Shown: positions 1 to 7,504 of the stretch, one piece after another
How the letters are laid out: every line of letters starts with the position of its first letter
How positions within the stretch are numbered: the stretch's first letter is position 1
NCBI GenBank assembly: GCA_036510735.1
Contig: DATCDK010000043.1
Location: 1-8,169 of the forward strand
Direction of reading: 5' to 3'
DNA from: PALSA-607 sp036510735
GTDB lineage: Bacteria > Actinomycetota > Actinomycetes > Acidothermales > Acidothermaceae
DNA length: 8,169 bases
Position numbers and translations under genes: made by a program
The notes under the pieces: model-generated
The model's database searches: none
The model's input: only the letters and a program-made list of their open reading frames with translations
Told to the model about the DNA's origin: nothing

Positions 1-2582
1 TCGGTCGTTGGCGCGATGACGGGCGACGCGATCGTGTCGGCAGGCGCTGCTCCGCCGGTCGGTGAGGGGCTGATCCGCATGCCCAGCACCATCGTCAAAC
101 CACCGCCGGGAGTCTCCTCCGGCGTCAATGTATGACCCAACGCCTGCATGAGCCCCAAAGACAGCGCGAGGCCAAGACCGACCCCCGTCGTGTTGTCGGT
201 GTCACCCAACCGTTGGAACGGCGTGAACATCCGCTCACGTTGGAGTTCGGAGATGCCGGGGCCGCGATCGGAAATGCGCAGCTCGACAGAACCCGCGTGG
301 GTGCTGGCCGAAACCCGGGGTGGTATTCCGGGCGGCGAATAACGCAGCGCATTCGCGGTCAGGTTCGCGATGACCCGCTCGAGCAGGGCCGGGTCGGTCT
401 CGACCTCGGGAAGCGAATCCGGAATGTCGAGCTCGATGTCGCGCGCCGCCGGCCCAAGACTGTCGAGAGCGATCGGTACGGTTTCGTGCAGCGCCACCGG
501 CTGCCGCCGAATCGAGAGCGCACCAGCTTGGATGCGACTCATGTCGAGCAGGTTGTCGACGAGCCGGTGCAGCCGGTCGAGGGATTCGTCAGCGGTGGCG
601 AGTAACTCGGCACGTTCGCTGTCGGTCCACGCCACGTCGGCGCTGCGCAATCCCGTGACGGCCGCCTTGGCCGATGCGAGCGGCGTCCGCAGGTCGTGGC
701 TGACGGCGTTGAGCAGCGCGGTGCGCATTCGGTCGGCCTCTTCAAGTGGCCTCGCGGCCTCGGCGATCGCCGTCAGGCGTTGCTGCTCGAGCGCGGTGAC
801 GGCCTGCGCTGCGAAAGCGCCAAGAATACGAAGGTCGGACGCCGCGAGAGTACGACCACGCACAGTCAGCGCGAACCGCTCACCAACGGAGACCTCGGTG
901 TCGGCTTCGGCCGGCGTCCTGCACGGCTGTGCTCCGACCGAATCGACGACCTTCCATGGCGGCTCAGCAGCGTCACTCGCGGAGTCGCGTTCGAGCAAGG
1001 CAACCGAGGTGAGCTGGAATGTCTCGCGCACCTGCTCGAGCAACGCCGACACACCGGTGTGGCCGCGCAGGACGCTGCCGGCCAACGTCGCGAGCGTCTC
1101 CGACTCGGCGGACGCGCTCGCGGCTTGCGTTGTACGGCGTGCGGCCAACTCGACGACGAAGCTTACGGTCGCGGCCACGATGACAAACGCTACGATCGCC
1201 ACGATGTTGTTGTGCTCGGCGATCGTCCACTTGTACAGCGGCGGCGTGAAGTAGTAGTTGATCAGCAAGCTCGAGACGATCGCGGTTGCGAGAGCGGCAT
1301 ACAACCCACCCACAAGCGCAACCGCTACGACGGCAACCAGATAGGTCAGCAGATCGCTCGACAGATTGAAGTTGCTGCGGGTATTGACGAGCACCAGAGT
1401 CAACAGCGGCAGCAGCACTGCGCCAAGCCCTGCACCTGCCAGACGACGGCGTGCGGTGAGACCGCGAGGCAACGACGGACCGACATGCCGGCGTCCGGCC
1501 TGGTCGTGCATCACGGTATGGACGTCGAGATCCCCCGACATCCGTGTCGTGGTCGACCCGATGCCCACACCGCCGTTGAGCAGCGCGCCGAGCCTTGACC
1601 GGCGGGATGCACCGAGCACGAGTTGGGTGACGTTCTCGGCATGGGCGAAGGCGATGAGGGTGGCAGAGATGTCGTCGCCGACGACCTGGTGGTAGGTGCC
1701 CCCGAGCGACTCGACAAGCAACCGTTGGGCGGCGAGCATCGCGGGGTTGGCACCGGTCAGGCCATCGGACGGCGCAACGTGCAACGCGAGGAGATCGGCG
1801 CCGCTGCGCGCGGCGATACGCGCTGCACGCCGGATCAGCGTCTCTCCCTCAGGCCCACCGGTAATCGCGACGAGGACGCGCTCTCGCGTTTCCCACGTCT
1901 CGGCAATCTGATGCTCGTGCCGGTAGTGCTGCAGCGCGTCGTCGACTTTGTCTGCCACCCACAACAGCGCGAGCTCGCGCAATGCGGTGAGGTTGCCGAT
2001 GCGGAAGTAGTGCCCGAGTGCGGCGTCGACCTTGTCGGGGCCGTAGATGTTCCCGTGGGCCATGCGTCGGCGCAAGGCTTCGGGTGAGAGGTCGACGACG
2101 TCAACCTGGTCGGCAGATCGGACGATGGAGTCGGGAATGGTCTCGCGTTGTGGCACGCCGGTAATCTTTTCGACGACGTCGTTCAGCGACTCGAGATGCT
2201 GAATGTTCACCGTCGACAACACGGTGATCCCAGCAGCGAGCAACTCCTCGACGTCCTGCCAGCGCTTTTCGTTTCGTGAACCGGGAACGTTGGTGTGGGC
2301 TAGTTCGTCGACGAGCGCGACCTTGGGGTGCCGAGCGAGAATCGCGTCAACGTCCATTTCGGTGAAATCGCTGCCGCGATAGTTGATGACCCGGCGCGGG
2401 ATGACTTCGAGGTTTCCGATGGCTTCGAGGGTGTGTGGCCGACCGTGGGTCTCGACGAAACCGACGACGACGTCGGTGCCGCGCTCGGCTCGGCGGTGGC
2501 CCTCGCCGAGCATCGCGTAGGTCTTCCCGACGCCTGGGGCCGCGCCAAGGTAGATGCGCAAGGTTCCCCGCACACCTGCCAT
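1..2582 (-). CDS. kdpD: KdpD sensor histidine kinase, 3' end cut by the window edge
   Basis: Membrane sensor kinase of the KdpDE two-component system, which induces the K+ pump operon under K+ limitation or osmotic stress. I translated 860 codons by hand without meeting a stop; the C-terminus lies beyond position 1. Domains in order: cytosolic KdpD domain with Walker A GAAPGVGKT (residues 13-21) and Walker B-like VALVDELAHTN (88-98); universal-stress-protein-like domain (about 232-355) with GASRRSR; four closely spaced membrane helices (about 381-480); GAF-like region (about 497-600); HisKA with NAVSHDLRTPLA and phospho-acceptor His629; HATPase with N-box Asn744, G1 box DRGPGI (Asp772) and G2 box GVGLGL (800-805). 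The start is ATG at 2582, with SD GGGAGG 8 nt upstream and 38 nt after kdpC. Only two arginines (482-483) follow the last helix, fewer than the Arg cluster described for E. coli KdpD. I see no FTAxY-type c-di-AMP signature in the USP domain. After the expected kinase end (GGGLTMVL, about 827-834) a Pro/Ala/Thr-rich tail runs to the edge. Confidence 0.97.
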   Translation of the reverse strand, partial: MAGVRGTLRIYLGAAPGVGKTYAMLGEGHRRAERGTDVVVGFVETHGRPHTLEAIGNLEVIPRRVINYRGSDFTEMDVDAILARHPKVALVDELAHTNVPGSRNEKRWQDVEELLAAGITVLSTVNIQHLESLNDVVEKITGVPQRETIPDSIVRSADQVDVVDLSPEALRRRMAHGNIYGPDKVDAALGHYFRIGNLTALRELALLWVADKVDDALQHYRHEHQIAETWETRERVLVAITGGPEGETLIRRAARIAARSGADLLALHVAPSDGLTGANPAMLAAQRLLVESLGGTYHQVVGDDISATLIAFAHAENVTQLVLGASRRSRLGALLNGGVGIGSTTTRMSGDLDVHTVMHDQAGRRHVGPSLPRGLTARRRLAGAGLGAVLLPLLTLVLVNTRSNFNLSSDLLTYLVAVVAVALVGGLYAALATAIVSSLLINYYFTPPLYKWTIAEHNNIVAIVAFVIVAATVSFVVELAARRTTQAASASAESETLATLAGSVLRGHTGVSALLEQVRETFQLTSVALLERDSASDAAEPPWKVVDSVGAQPCRTPAEADTEVSVGERFALTVRGRTLAASDLRILGAFAAQAVTALEQQRLTAIAEAARPLEEADRMRTALLNAVSHDLRTPLASAKAAVTGLRSADVAWTDSERAELLATADESLDRLHRLVDNLLDMSRIQAGALSIRRQPVALHETVPIALDSLGPAARDIELDIPDSLPEVETDPALLERVIANLTANALRYSPPGIPPRVSASTHAGSVELRISDRGPGISELQRERMFTPFQRLGDTDNTTGVGLGLALSLGLMQALGHTLTPEETPGGGLTMVLGMRISPSPTGGAAPADTIASPVIAPTT

Positions 2583-2590
2583 CGACGCCA

Positions 2591-2596
2591 CCTCCC
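2591..2596 (-). promoter_or_regulatory. Shine-Dalgarno of kdpD
   Basis: GGGAGG on the minus strand, 8 nt before the kdpD ATG, inside the 38-nt kdpC-kdpD gap. It fixes the kdpD start and lets the sensor be translated independently of kdpC. No terminator-like hairpin is visible in the gap, so readthrough from kdpFABC is expected. Confidence 0.75.
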
Positions 2597-2620
2597 AAAC
2601 TCAAGAATAATTCGTTCCGG

Positions 2621-3520
2621 CTACGTCGCCCCAAGCTTGTCGAGCGCGAGGTTGAGTTGCAGCACGTCGACACCAGGGTTGCCGATGAAGCCCAACGTGC
2701 GGCCCACCGTGTACTTACTAATGAGCTTGTCGACCTGAGCGAGGCTGATACCGCGCGCCTTGGCGACCCGTGGTGCCTGCAGATTTGCGTAGGCCACAGA
2801 GATATCAGGGTCGAGTCCGCTCGCGCTAGCCGTCACCGCGTCGGACGGCACTGCGTTGTCGACGCCCTTCCCCGGTCCGTGCACCAACACGATCTGACCG
2901 ATGCGGTAGTCGACGCCGAACGTCGCACATGTGACGGCCACGCCGTCGTAGGTGGCGATGAACGGCTTGGTCGGGCATTCCTGGTTGACCGATACGACGC
3001 TCTTGATCGGGCCCTTCAGCCCGGTGTCGTGGATGACGGAGAGCACCGCGCCGATGCCGTCGCTGGTGCAGTATTCGCGTTGTCCGTCGACATTTTCGAG
3101 CTGGCCGACCGCCATGCTGCGCGAGCACACTTGGGTGAGCAAGCTCTGCTTTCCGGTGTCCTTGGTGTTGCTCGGGTCAGGCAGCGTGTCGATGATGCTC
3201 TCCGGCCCAAGGTTGCTGCCGGCGCTGGCGGTGGGGTCGTAGCCCGCACCTGCGTCCGAGGGTCTCGTTTGGAAGTACTTCGTGATCGGGTTGCCCTTGG
3301 CATCGGTAAAGCTCTGTCCGAGCAACGACGATCCGACCACGGCTCCGTTGGCCTTGACGAGTGAGCCGTCTGCGTGACTCTTCAATCCGGGCAGCTGAGC
3401 CACGACGAGGATCACCAACGGGTAGGCCAATCCGGTGACCACCGTCAGCACCACCAACGCGCGCAGCGCCGCGAGATGCTGGCGTACCGAGGTTGGGAGA
3501 TTGTTGAACATGTGGTTCAC
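2621..3520 (-). CDS. kdpC: KdpC, K+-transporting ATPase subunit C, with a large insertion
   Basis: Single-span subunit of the KdpFABC pump; in the family it sits beside KdpA and supports ATP-driven K+ transport. The N-terminus has one membrane helix (about residues 20-42), and the rest should be extracytoplasmic. Family motifs are clear: GSLV (52-55), GQSFT (68-72), YFQTRPS (82-88), GSNLGPES (101-108), VTASASGLDPDIS (229-241), PRVAKARG (250-257) and LNLALDKLG at the end. At 299 residues it is much longer than E. coli KdpC (about 190). The extra length lies between GSNLGPES and the VTASASG motif (about 109-224) and contains Cys132, Cys151, Cys182 and Cys198. The GTG start overlaps the kdpB stop by 4 nt (GTGA). 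An ATG three codons later (3511) is an alternative start with GGTG six nt upstream. Identity is certain; the role of the insertion is unknown. Confidence 0.96.
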   Translation of the reverse strand: MNHMFNNLPTSVRQHLAALRALVVLTVVTGLAYPLVILVVAQLPGLKSHADGSLVKANGAVVGSSLLGQSFTDAKGNPITKYFQTRPSDAGAGYDPTASAGSNLGPESIIDTLPDPSNTKDTGKQSLLTQVCSRSMAVGQLENVDGQREYCTSDGIGAVLSVIHDTGLKGPIKSVVSVNQECPTKPFIATYDGVAVTCATFGVDYRIGQIVLVHGPGKGVDNAVPSDAVTASASGLDPDISVAYANLQAPRVAKARGISLAQVDKLISKYTVGRTLGFIGNPGVDVLQLNLALDKLGAT

Positions 3521-5673
3521 CGGATTCCGGGGATGAACTGGATGATGAGGTCGATGACTTTGATGCCGAGGAACGGCAGCACGATCCCGCCGACCCCGTA
3601 GAGGTAGAGGTTGCGACGCAACATCGCGGATGCGCTGCTCGGGCGGTAACGCACGCCGCGCAACGCCAGCGGGATCAGGGCCACGATGATGAGCGCGTTG
3701 AAGATGACGGCGGACAGGATTGCCGACTGCGGTGAGTGCAGTCGCATGATGTTCAGCTTGTCGAGACCGGGGTAGACGGCTGCAAACATCGCCGGGATGA
3801 TCGCGAAGAATTTCGCGATGTCGTTCGCGATCGAGAACGTCGTCAGCGCACCGCGCGTAATGAGCAGCTGCTTACCGATTTCGACGATCTCGATGAGCTT
3901 GGTCGGGTTGGAGTCGAGGTCGACCATGTTGCCGGCTTCTTTGGCGGCTGAGGTGCCGGTGTTCATGGCAACACCGACGTCGGCCTGCGCGAGTGCGGGC
4001 GCGTCGTTGGTGCCGTCTCCGGTCATCGCGACGAGCTTGCCGCCGGCCTGCTCCTTCTTGATCAGTGCCATCTTGTCCTCGGGAGTGGCCTCGGCGAGGA
4101 AATCGTCGACACCAGCCTCCTCGGCAATCGCGCGCGCTGTCAGAGGGTTGTCACCGGTGATCATCACCGTGCGAATGCCCATCGCGCGCAGCTCGTCGAA
4201 CCGCTCCCGCATGCCTTGCTTGACGACGTCCTTCAGGTGAATGACACCGATCGCGCGAGCGCCTTGGGTGTCTTGCATCGCGACCACAAGGGGTGTGCCG
4301 CCAGCGGCGGAGATGCCGTCGACAAGCGGTCCGAGTTCTGGCGGGATCGAGCCACCCGCCGCGCGGATCCAGTCGGTAACCGAGCTTGCAGCGCCCTTGC
4401 GGACGAGTCGGCTCCCACCAGCTTCCGCGAGGTCGGCCCCACTCATGCGGGTCTGTGCGGTGAACGGGACGAAGGTCGCGTGCGTCAGCTCACCAGGGTG
4501 CCGTTCGCGCAAGCCGTACCGCTCCTTCGCGAGCACCACAACCGAGCGGCCCTCGGGGGTCTCGTCGGTAAGGCTCGACAGTTGGGCCGCATCGGCGAGA
4601 TCGGCTTCGCTCACACCCGGCATCGGCAAGAACTCCGACGCCTGCCGGTTGCCGAGCGTGATGGTCCCAGTCTTGTCGAGCAGCAGCGTGTTCACGTCAC
4701 CCGCGGCCTCAACGGCCCGGCCTGACATCGCGAGCACGTTGCGCTGCACGAGGCGGTCCATGCCCGCGATACCAATGGCCGAAAGCAATGCGCCGATGGT
4801 GGTGGGGATGAGGCAGACCAACAACGAGACGAGCACAATGCCGCTCACGCCGTTGCTCGTCAGCGCGCTGGTGTTGAGCACACCGGGCTGCTGGGCCTTG
4901 GAGAAGATGGCGAGCGGCTGCAGGGTCGCCACCGCCAAGACGAAGATGACCGTCAGCGACGCGAGCAGGATGTTCAGGGCAATCTCGTTCGGCGTCTTTT
5001 GCCGGCTAGCGCCCTCGACAAGCGCGATCATGCGGTCGATGAAGCTCTCGCCCGGCCTTTGCGTGATGACGACCACGATGCGGTCAGAGAGAACCTTCGT
5101 GCCGCCGGTCACCGATGACCGGTCACCGCCCGACTCGCGGATCACCGGAGCCGACTCGCCAGTGATGGCCGACTCGTCGACACTGGCGATGCCCTCGACG
5201 ACGTCGCCGTCGCCGGGAATCGTCTCGCCCGCTTCGACGACGACGAAGTCGCCTTGCGCGAGCTGGCTCGCAACGACCTCCTGGATGCTGCGCGCGTCGA
5301 CCGTCATGCCGGGCTTCCAGCCGCTGACCCGGCGGGCCATCGTGGTGGTCTTCGCGCGCCGCAACGTTTCGGCTTGCGCCTTGCCGCGGCCCTCGGCGAC
5401 AGCCTCGGCGAGGTTCGCGAACAACACCGTGAGCCACAGCCACGCCGTAGTGATGATGGCGAAAGCGGTGTGGTCTCTGATCGCCAACCACGTGGTGAAC
5501 ACCGACCCAATTTCGACGATGAACATCACCGGGTTCTTGTAGAGCGTCGCCGGGTTCAGTTTGCGAAAGGCGTCAGGAGTTGAGCGCCACAACTGATGAG
5601 GGTCGAGGAAGCCGCCCTGTACGCGATGCGCGGTCGGCATCGCGATCGTTGGGGTGAGCGAGGTCGATGTCAT
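3517..5673 (-). CDS. kdpB: KdpB, P-type ATPase catalytic subunit of the K+ pump
   Basis: Catalytic subunit that hydrolyses ATP to drive K+ import through KdpA. It is complete at 718 aa; E. coli KdpB is about 682, and part of the difference is a longer N-terminus before LDPHQLWR. Visible P-type ATPase signatures: TGES in the actuator domain (171-174; this Ser is the inhibitory phosphorylation site studied in E. coli), the membrane CLIPTT motif (287-292, Pro290), phosphorylation motif DKTGT with Asp333, nucleotide-binding KGAA (426-429), TGDN (506-509) and the hinge TGDGTNDAPA (551-560). Then follow the C-terminal membrane helices with FSIANDIAKFFAI (613-625). The start ATG overlaps the kdpA stop by one base (TGATG), and GGAAGG (5683-5688) lies 9 nt upstream. 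An in-frame Met12 is a less likely start. Every catalytic residue I looked for is present, so it should be active. Confidence 0.98.
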   Translation of the reverse strand: MTSTSLTPTIAMPTAHRVQGGFLDPHQLWRSTPDAFRKLNPATLYKNPVMFIVEIGSVFTTWLAIRDHTAFAIITTAWLWLTVLFANLAEAVAEGRGKAQAETLRRAKTTTMARRVSGWKPGMTVDARSIQEVVASQLAQGDFVVVEAGETIPGDGDVVEGIASVDESAITGESAPVIRESGGDRSSVTGGTKVLSDRIVVVITQRPGESFIDRMIALVEGASRQKTPNEIALNILLASLTVIFVLAVATLQPLAIFSKAQQPGVLNTSALTSNGVSGIVLVSLLVCLIPTTIGALLSAIGIAGMDRLVQRNVLAMSGRAVEAAGDVNTLLLDKTGTITLGNRQASEFLPMPGVSEADLADAAQLSSLTDETPEGRSVVVLAKERYGLRERHPGELTHATFVPFTAQTRMSGADLAEAGGSRLVRKGAASSVTDWIRAAGGSIPPELGPLVDGISAAGGTPLVVAMQDTQGARAIGVIHLKDVVKQGMRERFDELRAMGIRTVMITGDNPLTARAIAEEAGVDDFLAEATPEDKMALIKKEQAGGKLVAMTGDGTNDAPALAQADVGVAMNTGTSAAKEAGNMVDLDSNPTKLIEIVEIGKQLLITRGALTTFSIANDIAKFFAIIPAMFAAVYPGLDKLNIMRLHSPQSAILSAVIFNALIIVALIPLALRGVRYRPSSASAMLRRNLYLYGVGGIVLPFLGIKVIDLIIQFIPGIR

Positions 5674-7334
5674 CAGTGCAGACCTTCCGCAAACGGGCCG
5701 AGCGCGAGCGCCGGCAAGTAAGTGAGAGCGACAACGATGAGCACGACGCCGACGACCATGCCGATAAACAAGGGCCGGTGGGTAGGCAACGTGCCCTCGG
5801 ACACGGGAACGGGCTGTTGCCGGCCCAGTGACGCCGCCAACCCGAGCACGAAGATCATCGGGATAAAGCGCGCCCCCAGCATGACGATGCCGAGCACGGT
5901 GTTGTACCAGTTCGTATTCACACCGATGCCGGCGAAAGCTGAGCCGTTGTTGTTGGCAGTCGACGTGAAGGCGTAGAGCACTTCGGAGAGGCCGTGCGCG
6001 CCGGTATTCTCCATCGCCGCGCGTTCACCCGGTAAGGCCATGGCCACCGCGGTGCCGATCAGCACGAACGCGGGCGTCGTCAGGAAGTACAGCGATGAGA
6101 ATTTCATCTCGCGTGCTGCAATCTTCTTGCCCAGGTACTCGGGCGTTCGGCCGACCATCAAGCCGCCGACGAAGACGGTGATCACCGCCAACACAAGAAT
6201 GCCGTACAGACCGCTACCCGTGCCGCCAGGAGCAAGCTCACCCAGCTGCATGTCGACGAGCGTGATCGCGCCGCCCAAGCTCGTGTAAGAGTCATGCATC
6301 GAGTCGACCGCGCCGGTTGATGTGAGCGTTGTCGCCGACGCAAACGTCGCGGAATCGAGTACCCCGAAGCGCGTCTCAGTGCCTTCCGATGCCGCGCCAA
6401 CCGCCGTTGGCACGCTCCCGTGGTGAACGCCTTGCGCAACGTTGAGACCGATCACGCTGAGGATCGACAGCACCGCCATGACGGCGACGATCGCCAGGCC
6501 CTGACGCTTGTCACCGACCATGCGACCGAACGTGCGCGGCAACGAGAATGCGATGACGAGCAGGAAGTAAATCTGGAACCAGTTCGTCCAGTTAGTTGGG
6601 TTCTCGAACGGGTGCGAAGAGTTCGCGTTGTAGAAGCCGCCGCCGTTGGTACCGATCTGCTTGATGGCCTCCTGGGAGGCGACCGGCCCACCCGTGATCG
6701 ACTGGTGATTGCCCGCGATGGTGTTCACGACGTGCGTGGCATGGAAGTTGTCGATCGCTCCGCCGGCGATCAGGATCACCGCAAACACAATCGACATCGG
6801 CAGCAGAATGCGCGTGATGGTGCGGATCAGGTCAACCCAGAAGTTGCCCAGCTGGTCGGTACGCGACCGCGCGAACCCGCGCACGAGAGCGATGGCGACG
6901 CAAATGCCCACCGCCGCGGATGCGAAGTTCTGCACAGCAAGGCCGGCCATCTGCGCGGTGTAGCCGAGTGTTGATTCACCTGAGTACGACTGCCAGTTGG
7001 TGTTCGTGGTGAAGCTCGCGGCCGTGTTGAACGACTGCCCTTGCTCCATGCCCTTGTAGCCGAGACTGAAGGGCAAGTGATGCTGCGCGCGCAGCATCAG
7101 GTACAGACCAAGGACAGAAACGAGCGAGAAAGCCAACAGGCTCCGCAGGTACGTCGACCACTTCTGGTCGGCGTTCGGGTTCACCCCGATTGCGCGGTAG
7201 ACGACGCGCTCGGCGCGCCAATGGGTCTTGCCCGTGAACACCCGCGCCATGTAGTCGCCCAGTGGACGGTACGACAAGGCCAGGGCGATGACGAGTGAGA
7301 CGAGGAAGAGAATCCCTGCGAGGGTCGCGTTCAT
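5673..7334 (-). CDS. kdpA: KdpA, K+-binding channel-like subunit of the K+ pump
   Basis: Integral membrane subunit that selects and conducts K+ within KdpFABC. It belongs to the superfamily of K+ transporters with four pore-loop repeats. Complete at 553 aa, close to the 557 of E. coli. Pore regions are recognisable in order: NTNWQSYSGESTLGY (111-125), GTNGGGFYNANSSHPFENPT (228-247), SYTSLGGAIT (349-358) and TANNNGSAFAG (459-469). Other family landmarks are VGRTPEYLGKKI (394-405) and the C-terminal segment EGTLPTHRPLFIG (513-525) leading to PALALGPFAEGL. The ATG directly abuts the kdpF stop (TAAATG, 0-nt gap) and has no clear SD of its own, so translation is probably coupled to kdpF. It ends in a one-base overlap with kdpB. 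Nothing looks damaged. Confidence 0.98.
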   Translation of the reverse strand: MNATLAGILFLVSLVIALALSYRPLGDYMARVFTGKTHWRAERVVYRAIGVNPNADQKWSTYLRSLLAFSLVSVLGLYLMLRAQHHLPFSLGYKGMEQGQSFNTAASFTTNTNWQSYSGESTLGYTAQMAGLAVQNFASAAVGICVAIALVRGFARSRTDQLGNFWVDLIRTITRILLPMSIVFAVILIAGGAIDNFHATHVVNTIAGNHQSITGGPVASQEAIKQIGTNGGGFYNANSSHPFENPTNWTNWFQIYFLLVIAFSLPRTFGRMVGDKRQGLAIVAVMAVLSILSVIGLNVAQGVHHGSVPTAVGAASEGTETRFGVLDSATFASATTLTSTGAVDSMHDSYTSLGGAITLVDMQLGELAPGGTGSGLYGILVLAVITVFVGGLMVGRTPEYLGKKIAAREMKFSSLYFLTTPAFVLIGTAVAMALPGERAAMENTGAHGLSEVLYAFTSTANNNGSAFAGIGVNTNWYNTVLGIVMLGARFIPMIFVLGLAASLGRQQPVPVSEGTLPTHRPLFIGMVVGVVLIVVALTYLPALALGPFAEGLH

Positions 7335-7424
7335 TTAGAAGCGCTCCGGCATCAACAGCGCGATGACGAGGTAGATGGTGACGCCGATCGCGAGGATCAG
7401 CCCGATCAGATTTTCGGCGCTCAC
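7335..7424 (-). CDS. kdpF: KdpF, small stabilising subunit of the K+ pump
   Basis: 29-residue single-span protein that stabilises the KdpABC complex in the membrane. It was found by translating the minus strand between the preceding miniprotein and kdpA. It starts with GTG, reads (M)SAENLIGLILAIG, continues through a hydrophobic helix and ends in MPERF. The N-terminal AEN-IGL and the C-terminal PE+F signature are typical of actinobacterial KdpF. The GTG overlaps the upstream stop by 4 nt (GTGA), and the TAA is followed immediately by the kdpA ATG. There is no strong SD, so expression likely depends on coupling with the 27-aa gene in front. Confidence 0.93.
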   Translation of the reverse strand: MSAENLIGLILAIGVTIYLVIALLMPERF

Positions 7425-7504
7425 AGTTTCTCGGCCCCCCGCGCGATCAGCGCAAAGATCGCGAAGATCGCGAGCGTCAGCAGGATGAAGAAAAGGTCAC
7501 GCAT
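7421..7504 (-). CDS. 27-aa single-span miniprotein immediately upstream of kdpF
   Basis: Very short gene starting MRDLFFILLT, followed by a hydrophobic stretch (about residues 4-20) and ending RGAEKL. It would form one membrane helix with a short charged C-terminus. A longer in-frame reading upstream exists, but the ATG at 7504 has a good SD (GGGAG at 7511-7515, 6 nt away), while the extension is Pro/Ser-rich and overlaps the preceding gene in another frame. The ATG overlaps the stop of the four-helix protein by 8 nt, and its TGA overlaps the kdpF GTG by 4 nt. I recall similar short peptides beside kdpF in other bacteria, usually left as hypothetical. It is not KdpF itself, which follows separately. 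A role as an accessory subunit or assembly peptide of the Kdp pump is inferred from position only. Confidence 0.75.
   Translation of the reverse strand: MRDLFFILLTLAIFAIFALIARGAEKL

Noticed and set aside
370..1254. 294-aa open frame on the plus strand
   Set aside because: Antisense to the kdpD GAF and kinase part. It is low-complexity Ser/Arg/Ala sequence with no recognisable domain.
2435..3364. 309-aa open frame on the plus strand
   Set aside because: Antisense to kdpC and the start of kdpD. It is Arg/Asp/Val-rich and crosses the kdpC-kdpD junction, so it is not a plausible gene.
4241..5542. 433-aa open frame on the plus strand
   Set aside because: It lies wholly opposite kdpB, which has all P-type ATPase motifs. 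Its composition (Ser, Arg, Ala and Thr rich) and lack of domains mark it as a codon-bias shadow.
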